Shown: positions 15,496 to 24,092 of the stretch, piece after piece
Numbering within the stretch: the first letter of the stretch is position 1
How the letters are laid out: every line of letters begins with the position of its first letter
DNA from: Streptomyces diastaticus subsp. diastaticus
GTDB taxonomy: Bacteria > Actinomycetota > Actinomycetes > Streptomycetales > Streptomycetaceae
Direction: 5' to 3'
DNA: 64,000 nucleotides
Assembly (NCBI RefSeq): GCF_011170125.1
Contig: NZ_BLLN01000003.1
Span: 62,001-126,000, forward strand
Made by a program: the position numbers and the translations under genes
Notes under the pieces: model-generated
Told to the model about the DNA's origin: nothing
The model's input: only the letters and a program-made list of their open reading frames with translations
Databases searched by the model: none

Positions 15496-15911
15496 GCGGC
15501 AACGCTGCTGCGGATGCTCAGGCCGATCTGGCCAGCATGCGAAACCAATTGAATATGGATCAGGTCGGCACGAGTACTCCCAAGAAGGAAGGTACTCTCG
15601 CCAGGCTCGATTATCAGGGGCAGACTTTCTACGGAATGAATGCGCCTGGAGTGCAGCACAGCAATCCGGGAGGTGTGATGAACATGCACCTCCTGCATGC
15701 CGAAGGTGATGCGCTCGCCCAGGCCCACCGGGCGGGCTTGAGAGGTGGTGTCGCCACCTTGCATACGGACCGTGCGCCCTGCCCCTTCTGCCGGAACAAT
15801 TTCGCAGGAATGTCACGTGCGCTGAACCTGAACGCCCTGATGGTTTATGGGCCGAATGGTTTGGCCGGAATGTACAGTCGGCAGGCGGGCAGATATATTA
15901 GGTTGAGGTAG
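15462..15911 (+). CDS. Orphan toxin tip 3: nucleic-acid cytidine-deaminase-like toxin with Hint remnant
   Basis: The frame again enters in the last Hint codons (HTYYAVAGAAPVLTHNC), with a stop just upstream (15428–15430), so no Rhs carrier is attached. After HNC, about 135 residues carry the two zinc motifs of the cytidine-deaminase fold: HAE in LLHAEGDALAQA and PCxxC in APCPFCRNNF, separated by ~24 residues. The histidine and two cysteines would bind zinc and the glutamate would be the proton shuttle. Deaminase tips of polymorphic toxins (DddA/SCP1.201-like and relatives) edit DNA or RNA. I cannot place this one in a specific clade. The GTG at 15462 is only a nominal start. Confidence 0.82.
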   Translation: MAGAAPVLTHNCGNAAADAQADLASMRNQLNMDQVGTSTPKKEGTLARLDYQGQTFYGMNAPGVQHSNPGGVMNMHLLHAEGDALAQAHRAGLRGGVATLHTDRAPCPFCRNNFAGMSRALNLNALMVYGPNGLAGMYSRQAGRYIRLR

Positions 15912-15914
15912 ATC

Positions 15915-16307
15915 GTGGCGAGTAAGAATTCGATCGGATGCGAAATCTGGTCAGTTGATGGCGATTTCTTCGAGCAGGTGCTCCCTGTTGATCGGGGTGC
16001 GGTTGATGAACTTCTGGCCTCGACGAGTCCGGATGACTCCGTCAATATGGTCTGGAACGACGGAGAAGATCCGTGCCTGATGATTGCTCTCTCTGAGGGC
16101 CGAGGCGTCGTCACCCTGATCATCGATGCGGCATTCCATACCCTGGTTGGTTCGGCCGAGGTGGGTGACGTAGAGATGATGGTGGGCGGACAATCCATCG
16201 TCCAGCCGAAGCGGCTTACGGTTTCTGCCGATGAGGTGGCCAGGCTGATCGGTGAGCTTCCTGACGTGGAGGGAATGCTTCGAAGGTATTCCTGGCACAG
16301 GGAGTAG
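15915..16307 (+). CDS. Putative immunity protein for the deaminase toxin (Imm1-like)
   Basis: Starting at GTG 15915, three bases after the toxin stop, this gene encodes a 130-residue acidic protein (DRGAVDELLASTSPDDSVNMVWNDGEDPCLMIALSEG…VTLIIDAAFHTLVGSAEVGD). Its general pattern, a β-sheet with an N-terminal helix and a C-terminal helix, resembles the Imm1 family, which is known mainly as partner of deaminase toxins. The resemblance is by eye. Context (small, acidic, immediately behind a deaminase) supports the call more than sequence does. A 10-bp hairpin follows at 16325–16360. Confidence 0.72.
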   Translation: MASKNSIGCEIWSVDGDFFEQVLPVDRGAVDELLASTSPDDSVNMVWNDGEDPCLMIALSEGRGVVTLIIDAAFHTLVGSAEVGDVEMMVGGQSIVQPKRLTVSADEVARLIGELPDVEGMLRRYSWHRE

Positions 16308-16324
16308 GTGCTTACGAACCGCAG

Positions 16325-16360
16325 CAGTGGGTGGAGCGCCGCGAGGTGGCCCACCCACTG
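16325..16360 (+). terminator. Hairpin after immunity gene 3
   Basis: A perfect 10-bp stem (16325–16334 with 16351–16360) around a 16-nt loop, directly after the immunity gene stop at 16307. Confidence 0.6.
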
Positions 16361-16495
16361 TTGGATTCTTGATCCGTGTGGGTGAGTGGGGTGCGTCCCG
16401 GCTAGCGGCTCCGTTGGGAAGCGGAAACTCCCGGTCGCCATCGAAACCGACGGCAACCAAGGCGACGTGCCACCTCGGAGACCGCGACGGATGTC

Positions 16496-16524
16496 CATCC
16501 GTTCTGGGTCCCGGAACTGAATAC
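16496..16524 (+). pseudogene. Short Hint-domain remnant (HPFWVPELN segment)
   Basis: These 29 bases differ at only two positions from 4578–4606 in the intact Rhs gene, coding for the conserved HPFWVPELNT part of Hint. Nothing else of Hint, and no toxin, follows before the next gene. It marks a third past recombination or deletion at this locus. The rest of 16361–16568 shows no gene. Confidence 0.75.
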
Positions 16525-16568
16525 CCCGGCGTTGGCGGGAGTATTTCGACGTGGTCGAGGTGGAACGC

Positions 16569-17030
16569 ATGACCGACGGTAGTTCGTACGGGAGTCGTCC
16601 GGAATACCTTCCGGACTTCATGAACGATCCTCGTGATGATGACGGCCGGCAGGTGGTGAAACTGGATCTCGCCGAGAACCGCGCGCTGGCGGCAGCGACG
16701 CTGAGCAGATTTCCGGCTGCGACCGGCGATGTGATCGACTTCGAGTCCACGCCGTTCGGAGACCGCCTCTGGTGGGACGACGAGGAGCACTGGACGAGGA
16801 TGGCGGCGGATCTCCTCTCCTCGCACGTACAGCGGGGCGAGCGGATCGCCGTCATCTGGGGCAACTATCTGATGCCGGTCGTGACGATGCCTGTGGATGT
16901 CGCGGTGCGACGTGCGAGGGACATCCTGGACGCCGGGCCGCACTTCTGGATCCACCCGCTCGGCGGTTCGGTGCTCATCGAATGCCTGATGGATGGGCAA
17001 GTCACAGTTGCGACGATTCCGTCAAGCTAA
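16569..17030 (+). CDS. Immunity-like protein of unknown family (toxin missing)
   Basis: ATG 16569 has GAGGTGG about six bases upstream; the frame is open back to 16551. The 153-residue product is acidic and mixed α/β (DFESTPFGDRLWWDDEEHWTRMAADLLSSHVQRGERIAVIWGNYLMPVVTMPVDVAVRRARDIL). It has no signal or membrane segment. It follows a Hint scrap with no toxin domain between, so it looks like the surviving immunity gene of a lost tip. I do not recognise its family. Keeping immunity genes for toxins no longer encoded protects against kin that still deliver them; that reading is inference. Confidence 0.6.
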   Translation: MTDGSSYGSRPEYLPDFMNDPRDDDGRQVVKLDLAENRALAAATLSRFPAATGDVIDFESTPFGDRLWWDDEEHWTRMAADLLSSHVQRGERIAVIWGNYLMPVVTMPVDVAVRRARDILDAGPHFWIHPLGGSVLIECLMDGQVTVATIPSS

Positions 17031-17170
17031 GTGCAGGACCAGCGATTGTTCGCAGCTGGCCGGCAAGATAAGGAATTGCCTGAGTGGGTAACGCGGGCCC
17101 GAGTATGGGAAGCTAGGTTCTCCATTGAGTTCGGTAATTCAGGCGTCGTGAAATGGGAGGTGGTGCGGCG

Positions 17171-17701
17171 GTGAAGCCCGAAGATCAAAGGGTGATCCTG
17201 GACCTTGTCACCTACCCCGGATCCGCGCCCCGTGGGACACCTGAGGAAGTGCTGCGGCATTTCGGTGCTGATGACGGACGGGCCCTGGGGCTGGAACTGC
17301 TCAGGGGGGCTGTGGCCGAACGGGACGGTGATCAGGTGGAGATGGCCCTGATCGTCGCTGACCGGTTCGGCTTGTCCCCGGCCTGCCTCGAACCGTTGAT
17401 CACCTTGTGCTCCGCCGACTGGCATCATGCGCACGAGGGGGTCGTCAGCGCGCTGGGTACGTTGCGCAGCCCGGCGGCTGTCCCCGCTCTCCAGTGCCTG
17501 GCTGACTGGGTACCTGACTACCTTGACTACGACGACAGCAGGGCCATGGGCGTCAAGGCGGTCTGGGCCCTGCGCCGTACGCCTGGTCCGGAAGCCGACG
17601 AGGCCTTGCGGGGCTTGCTCGCCTCGGGCAGTGGCATCGTTCGGGAAGCTGCTGCGAAAGGGCTTCGGAGCCGCGGCGTGTCCGAGTCCGAGGGAATGTG
17701 A
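17171..17701 (+). CDS. HEAT-repeat protein, probable orphan immunity protein
   Basis: GTG 17171 has GGAGG ten bases upstream; the ATG at 17153 lacks a ribosome site. The ~176-residue product consists of short helical repeats with the HEAT/PBS-lyase pattern (SAVPALQCLADW, SRAMGVKAVWALRRTPGPEADEALRGLLASG…VREAAAKGLRSRG). HEAT-repeat proteins of this size are frequent immunity proteins in polymorphic-toxin arrays. The stop overlaps the next gene's GTG by four bases, so the two are coupled. Confidence 0.65.
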   Translation: MKPEDQRVILDLVTYPGSAPRGTPEEVLRHFGADDGRALGLELLRGAVAERDGDQVEMALIVADRFGLSPACLEPLITLCSADWHHAHEGVVSALGTLRSPAAVPALQCLADWVPDYLDYDDSRAMGVKAVWALRRTPGPEADEALRGLLASGSGIVREAAAKGLRSRGVSESEGM

Positions 17702-18081
17702 GAGGCGGGAGAGCGGTCGAACTGCCGGTGCGTGAAGAAGAACTCCAGGAGATCGAGGAGCTGTGCTCCGCCGCCACCCCGGGATCTTGGCATGTCAGGG
17801 CTCTGGACGATGACTCCGCCATGAATCTCGTCGCGGTCAGCACGGTCCCGGGGGCCGGTGCCGGCGAGCGTTGGCCGGACTTCGATCACCGGGATCTGGT
17901 CGCGGCGACGCTCGTCCAGCACCCGCGCTACGTCGATGTCGGCGATGAACGCTGGGACGAGAACGCGGCCTTCATCGCCATGGCGCGGGAAGCCGTGCCG
18001 CGCCTGGTCGAAGAGGTGAGGCGTCTGAGAGCCCTGCTCGCGGACGAGGGCGAGGACGAGGGCGAGGGGGCGAGCGCGTGA
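17698..18081 (+). CDS. Small conserved hypothetical protein
   Basis: The gene begins with GTG overlapping the preceding stop (GTGA) and encodes up to 127 residues; a GTG at 17728 is an alternative start. The pattern EELCSAATPGSWHV … DENAAFIAMAREAVPRLVEEVRRLRALLADE recurs in short actinobacterial proteins of unknown function, often near phage or mobile genes. The C-terminus is a charged helix likely to form a coiled coil. Its place in a row of immunity-like genes makes an immunity or accessory role possible. Confidence 0.6.
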   Translation: MRGGRAVELPVREEELQEIEELCSAATPGSWHVRALDDDSAMNLVAVSTVPGAGAGERWPDFDHRDLVAATLVQHPRYVDVGDERWDENAAFIAMAREAVPRLVEEVRRLRALLADEGEDEGEGASA

Positions 18082-18204
18082 CGGGCCGGTCGCCGGCGAT
18101 GCGCTTCGGGACGCGGGGGCGTCTGCGCTCGGGTTTCTACGCGGGCCCACTTCGTGGAAGCGTCGCCATGGGAGTCGAGTGGCCCGAGCGAAGGGGCAAG
18201 GCCG

Positions 18205-18606
18205 ATGGAGCACCCCTCCATGCAGGTGGCGGCTGAGGAGTTCGGGGTGCGGGTCGCCTCGTACGGGCAGCTTCTGGAGGTGCGGGACGACCCGTCCCAT
18301 ACGCGGGCCCGGGCGGGCGTGGGTCCGCTGATCGACTCCGGCAGGCTTGACCGAGAAGGGCTGCACCTGGTCATGCCGATGGTGCGGAACGGTGTTCCGC
18401 AGGCGGGAGAGGAGCCTTCGTACCGGTGCTACCTGTGGTTTCTCGAACGAGGGCGCGGCGAGCGCACGTTGGTGCTGGTCGATGTCTCCGAGCGGCGGCT
18501 CAAGGCGCTGGCGAGGCTGGACCGCAGGGTGCTGGAGCGGGTGGTGCTGAATCTGCTCGGTGAGTTGCCCATCGGCATGCTTCCAGGAGGCGGGCAAGCG
18601 AAGTGA
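18205..18606 (+). CDS. Hypothetical protein at the end of the accessory region
   Basis: I use ATG 18205 with the purine-rich AAGGGGCAAGG before it; the frame is open to 18154. The ~133-residue protein (EHPSMQVAAEEFGVRVASYGQLLEVRDDP…LHLVMPMVRNGVPQAGEEPSYRCYLWFLERGRGERTLVLVDVSERRLKAL) has no recognised domain. Position suggests the last of the orphan genes behind the Rhs locus; a relation to toxin immunity is speculative. Confidence 0.5.
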   Translation: MEHPSMQVAAEEFGVRVASYGQLLEVRDDPSHTRARAGVGPLIDSGRLDREGLHLVMPMVRNGVPQAGEEPSYRCYLWFLERGRGERTLVLVDVSERRLKALARLDRRVLERVVLNLLGELPIGMLPGGGQAK

Positions 18607-18741
18607 CCCGCATCTGTCGCTCTCCGACCAGTACCACGGGCTCACCCTCGCCGACGGCGGCACCACCGTTCACCCCACCCGAACATTCCCATCGGAAAGT
18701 TTCGATGGACGCGAGCATTCGCCCCCTGCCACAGTCGATCC

Positions 18742-19902
18742 ATGACCACACACCCCGCCACCCCGGACAGCCAGGACGCCCACGCCGACGACCCGCACGC
18801 CAACGACGCCGCGCCGTACCCGGGCGGTGACCCGTACGGCGACTACCGGACCCACGGAGTCGACTTCTCCGCCACCGATCTGGTCGACCTCGCCGACCGG
18901 CGGCTGGGGGCCGGGGTGATCGCGGCCAACGACGAGTTCTTCGCGCAGCGGGAGAACCTGCTGGTGCGCGAGCGGGCCGTCTTCGACCCGGAGCACTTCG
19001 GGCACAAGGGCAAGGTCATGGACGGGTGGGAGACCCGGCGACGGCGCGGCGCGGGTCCCGAGACGCCGTTCCCGGCGCCGGAGGAGCACGACTGGGCGCT
19101 CATCCGGCTCGGCGCGCCCGGCGTCGTCAAGGGTGTGGTGGTCGACACCGCGCACTTCCGCGGCAACTACCCGCAGCGCGTCTCGCTCCAGGCCACCGCC
19201 GTCGAGGGCAACCCCGGCCCCGAGGAGCTGCTCGCCTCCGACGTGAAGTGGGAGGAGCTGCTGCCGCCCACCCCGGTCCTCGGCCACGCCGCCAACGGCT
19301 TCGCCTTCGACGTGGAGCGGCGCTTCACCCACCTCCGCCTCTGCCAGCACCCCGACGGCGGCATCGCCCGCCTGCGGGTCTACGGCGAGGTCGTCCCCGA
19401 CCCGGAGTGGCTCGGCCTGCTCGGCACCGTCGACCTCGCCTCCGTACTCAACGGCGGCGTGTACGAGGACGCCTCCGACCGCTTCTACTCCTCGCCCACG
19501 CAGATCATCCTCCCCGGCACCTCGCGGAAGATGGACGACGGCTGGGAGAACCGGCGCCGCCGGGTCCGCGACACCAACGACTGGGTGCGGTTCCGGCTCG
19601 CCGCGCAGGGCGTGATCCGTGCCGTGGAGATCGACACCGCCTACCTCAAGGGGAACTCGGCCGGCTGGGTCGCGCTCAGCGCCCGCGACGGCGAGGACGG
19701 CGAGTGGTACGAGATCCTGCCGCGCACCCGGCTCCAGCCCGACACCCCGCACCGCTTCCGCCTGGCCACCCCGGCCACCGCGACCCACGTCCGCCTCGAC
19801 GCCTTCCCGGACGGCGGCGTCGCCCGGATGCGGCTGCACGGCGAGCTGACCGAGGCCGGGGCCGCCGCCCTCGCCGACCGGTTCCGCCGCCTGGCCGGCT
19901 GA
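18742..19902 (+). CDS. alc: Allantoicase
   Basis: The 386-residue protein has the two tandem jelly-roll repeats of allantoicase, each with a near-identical core: GKVMDGWETRRRRG … DTAHFRGNYP in the first, RKMDDGWENRRRRV … DTAYLKGNSA in the second. The enzyme hydrolyses allantoate to ureidoglycolate and urea in purine degradation. The N-terminal ~30 residues are a disordered Asp/His/Pro-rich extension. It stands alone here, between the accessory region and pepN. The nearest upstream gene ends at 18606, so it should have its own promoter in the 135-bp gap. A strong terminator follows. Confidence 0.93.
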   Translation: MTTHPATPDSQDAHADDPHANDAAPYPGGDPYGDYRTHGVDFSATDLVDLADRRLGAGVIAANDEFFAQRENLLVRERAVFDPEHFGHKGKVMDGWETRRRRGAGPETPFPAPEEHDWALIRLGAPGVVKGVVVDTAHFRGNYPQRVSLQATAVEGNPGPEELLASDVKWEELLPPTPVLGHAANGFAFDVERRFTHLRLCQHPDGGIARLRVYGEVVPDPEWLGLLGTVDLASVLNGGVYEDASDRFYSSPTQIILPGTSRKMDDGWENRRRRVRDTNDWVRFRLAAQGVIRAVEIDTAYLKGNSAGWVALSARDGEDGEWYEILPRTRLQPDTPHRFRLATPATATHVRLDAFPDGGVARMRLHGELTEAGAAALADRFRRLAG

Positions 19903-19930
19903 CCGGCTGAGGGAGCACCCCGTACGTACG

Positions 19931-19973
19931 ACGGTCCCGCCCGCCCCCTGCGACAAGGGGCGGGCGGGACCGT
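19931..19973. terminator. 17-bp hairpin between convergent alc and pepN
   Basis: Arms 19931–19947 and 19957–19973 are exact complements around a nine-base loop. It serves alc (+) and pepN (−). Confidence 0.88.
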
Positions 19974-19997
19974 TCGTGTCCGGCGGGGGAGGGGCGG

Positions 19998-22574
19998 TCA
20001 GGCGCGCCCGGCCGCCGCGTCCGCCTCGCGGGCGCGCAGGGCGCGTTCGACGCCCGCCCGGCACTCGGTGATCATGCGGCGCAGGCCCGGGGTGGGCGCG
20101 TTCGCCTCCAGCCAGGCGTCCGTGGCGTCCAGGGTCTCCTGGGAGATCTGGAGCGCCGGGTAGAGCCCCACCACGATCTGCTGGACCATCTCGTGGCTGC
20201 GGCTGGCGGCCACGTCCTTGACGGCCGCGAAGTACTTCGCCGTGTACGGCGCCAGCAGCTCGCGCTGGTCGAACTGGACGAAGCCGCCGATGACGGCCTC
20301 CTGGACCGCGTTGGCCAGCTTGTCCGACTCGACCACCGAGGCCCACGCGGCGGCCTTGGCCTCCTCGGTCGGCATGGCCGAGCGGGCCGAGGCGGCGTGC
20401 CGCTCACCGGCGGCCGTGCGGTCCCGGGCCAGCTCGGCGTCGACGGCGCCCTCGTCGGCGCGGCCGGTCGCGGCCAGGCGGTGCAGCAGGGCCCAGCGCA
20501 GCTCGGTGTCGACGGCCAGGCCCTCGACGGTCTCGCCGCCGTCCAGCAGTGCCTCCAGCAGGTCGAGCTGGGTGTCGGTGCGGGCGGTGTCGGCGAAGGC
20601 GCGGGCCCAGGCCAGCTGGTGGTCGCTGCCGGGGGCGGCGGCGCGCAGCTGCTCCAGGGCGAACTCCGTCCAGCGGGCCAGGCCCTCGGGACGCCAGGCG
20701 GGGTCGGCGTACTGCTCGATCGCCATGTGCACCTGCCGCTGGAGCGACTGGACCACGCCGATGTCGCTCTCCTTGACGATGCCGGAGACCACCAGGTCGA
20801 GGTAGTCGCGGGTGGCCAGCTCGCCGTCGCGGGTCATGTCCCAGGCGGAGGCCCAGGACAGGGCGCGCGGCAGCGACTCGGCGAAGTCGCCCAGGTGCGC
20901 GGTGACGACGGCGAGCGAGTCGTCGTCCATGCGGACCTTGGCGTACGACAGGTCGTCGTCGTTGAGGAGGAAGACGGCCGGGCGGGCGGTGCCGACCAGC
21001 TTAGGGACCTCGGTCAGCTCCCCGTCGACGTCCAGCTCGATGCGGCCGGTGCGCACCAGGCGGCCCGACTCGTCCAGGTCGTAGGAGCCGATGGCGATGC
21101 GGTGCGGGCGCAGCACGGCGGTGCCCTTGGCTCCGGCGGGCAGCGCGGGCGCGGTCTGGCGGACCGCGAAGGAGGTGACGACGCCGTCCGCGTCGGTGGC
21201 GATCTCCGGGCGCAGCACGTTGATCCCGGCCGTCTGGAGCCACTTCTCGGCCCAGGTGGTCAGATCGCGGCCGGAGGTCTTCTCCAGGGCCCCGAGCAGG
21301 TCCGTCAGCTTGGTGTTGCCGAAGGCGTGCTCCTTGAAGTAGGCCTGCACGCCCGCGAAGAACTCGTCCTCGCCCACGTAGGCGACGAGCTGCTTGAGGA
21401 CGGACGCGCCCTTGGCGTACGTGATGCCGTCGAAGTTGACGAGCACGTCGTCGAGATCGTTGATCTCGGCCATGATCGGGTGCGTCGAGGGAAGCTGGTC
21501 CTGCCGGTACGCCCAGGTCTTCTCGGCGTTGGCGAAGGTGGTCCAGGAGTGGGGCCAGCGCGAGCCGGGCGCGGCGGCCTGGCAGGCGACCGAGGTGAAG
21601 GTGGCGAACGACTCGTTCAGCCACAGGTCGTTCCACCACTCCATGGTGACCAGGTCGCCGAACCACATGTGGGCCAGCTCGTGCAGGATGGTCTCCGCGC
21701 GCCGCTCGTAGGCCGCGTCGGTCACCTTGGAGCGGAAGACGTACTGGTCGCGGATGGTGACCGCGCCCGCGTTCTCCATCGCGCCCGCGTTGAACTCCGG
21801 GACGAAGAGCTGGTCGTACTTGGCGAACGGGTAGGCGTAGTCGAACTTCTCCTGGAACCAGTCGAAGCCCTGCCGGGTGACGTCGAAGATGTGCTCGGCG
21901 TCGAGGTGCTCGGCGAGCGAGGGCCGGCAGTAGATGCCGAGCGGCACCCGCCGGCCGTCCTTCTCGTAGACCGAGTGGACCGCGTGGTACGGGCCGGCGA
22001 TCAGTGCGGTGATGTACGAGGAGATGCGCGGGGTCGGCTCGAACCGCCAGACGTCGCCGTCGGGCTCGGGCGTCGGCGAGTTGGAGATCACCGTCCAGCC
22101 GGTGGGCGCCGTCACGGTGAAGGTGAAGGTGCCCTTGAGGTCGGGCTGCTCGAAGACGGCGAAGACCCGCCGCGAGTCCGGCACCTCGAACTGGGTGTAG
22201 AGGTAGGCCTGCTCGTCGACGGGGTCGACGAAGCGGTGCAGGCCCTCTCCGGTGTTGGTGTAGGCGCAGTCGGCGACGACCCGCAGCTCGTTGCGGCCCT
22301 GGAGCAGGCCGTCGAGGGCGATCCGGGAGTCGCGGAAGACGGCGGCGGCGTCGAGCGCGGTGCCGTTGAGGACGACCTCGCGCACGGCCGGGGCGATCAG
22401 GTCGACGAAGGTCGAGGCACCGGCCTCGGCGCTGTCGAAGCGCACCGAGGTCACCGAGCGGAACGTGCCGCCCTCCTGGGCGCCGGAGAGGTCCAGCTCG
22501 ATGTCGTACGCGTCCACGGTCAGCAGGCGCGCCCGCTCCTGCGCCTCTTCACGGGTCAGATTCGTGCCAGGCAC
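19998..22574 (-). CDS. pepN: Aminopeptidase N (M1 family, ERAP1-like C-terminus)
   Basis: This 858-residue cytosolic zinc metallopeptidase removes N-terminal residues from peptides. It shows the exopeptidase motif GAMEN (264–268) and the zinc site HELAH (298–302) with the third ligand Glu321 in LNESFA, in the exact HExxH-18-E spacing. The C-terminal ~350 residues are the helical ERAP1-like domain. Translation starts at GTG 22574 with GAAGGAG upstream. A paralogue of the same length lies at 28187–30763. Asd is just upstream on the same strand, separated by a terminator. Confidence 0.96.
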   Translation of the reverse strand: MPGTNLTREEAQERARLLTVDAYDIELDLSGAQEGGTFRSVTSVRFDSAEAGASTFVDLIAPAVREVVLNGTALDAAAVFRDSRIALDGLLQGRNELRVVADCAYTNTGEGLHRFVDPVDEQAYLYTQFEVPDSRRVFAVFEQPDLKGTFTFTVTAPTGWTVISNSPTPEPDGDVWRFEPTPRISSYITALIAGPYHAVHSVYEKDGRRVPLGIYCRPSLAEHLDAEHIFDVTRQGFDWFQEKFDYAYPFAKYDQLFVPEFNAGAMENAGAVTIRDQYVFRSKVTDAAYERRAETILHELAHMWFGDLVTMEWWNDLWLNESFATFTSVACQAAAPGSRWPHSWTTFANAEKTWAYRQDQLPSTHPIMAEINDLDDVLVNFDGITYAKGASVLKQLVAYVGEDEFFAGVQAYFKEHAFGNTKLTDLLGALEKTSGRDLTTWAEKWLQTAGINVLRPEIATDADGVVTSFAVRQTAPALPAGAKGTAVLRPHRIAIGSYDLDESGRLVRTGRIELDVDGELTEVPKLVGTARPAVFLLNDDDLSYAKVRMDDDSLAVVTAHLGDFAESLPRALSWASAWDMTRDGELATRDYLDLVVSGIVKESDIGVVQSLQRQVHMAIEQYADPAWRPEGLARWTEFALEQLRAAAPGSDHQLAWARAFADTARTDTQLDLLEALLDGGETVEGLAVDTELRWALLHRLAATGRADEGAVDAELARDRTAAGERHAASARSAMPTEEAKAAAWASVVESDKLANAVQEAVIGGFVQFDQRELLAPYTAKYFAAVKDVAASRSHEMVQQIVVGLYPALQISQETLDATDAWLEANAPTPGLRRMITECRAGVERALRAREADAAAGRA

Positions 22575-22649
22575 GGGGTCATCTCCTTCGATGGGTACGC
22601 CGGTGGTGACGTTCCGGTCATCCTTCCACGGTGAGCGGCGCCACGAGGA

Positions 22650-22680
22650 AGGGCGGGCACCGGATATCGGTGCCCGCCCT
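22650..22680 (-). terminator. 13-bp hairpin after asd
   Basis: Arms 22650–22662 and 22668–22680 with a GATAT loop, between the asd stop (22725) and the pepN start (22574). Confidence 0.85.
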
Positions 22681-22724
22681 CCGCCGAGCGGTACGCGGCG
22701 CGCGGCGCGGGCCGCGCGGCGGTG

Positions 22725-24092
<1,368 letters not shown>

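Noticed and set aside
16449..16457. GACGGCAAC near the third Hint scrap as a further island border
   Set aside because: It is a single copy lacking the preceding T and the 12-bp partner, and GACGGCAAC is a common Asp-Gly-Asn codon string in Rhs genes, so it may be a coding relic.
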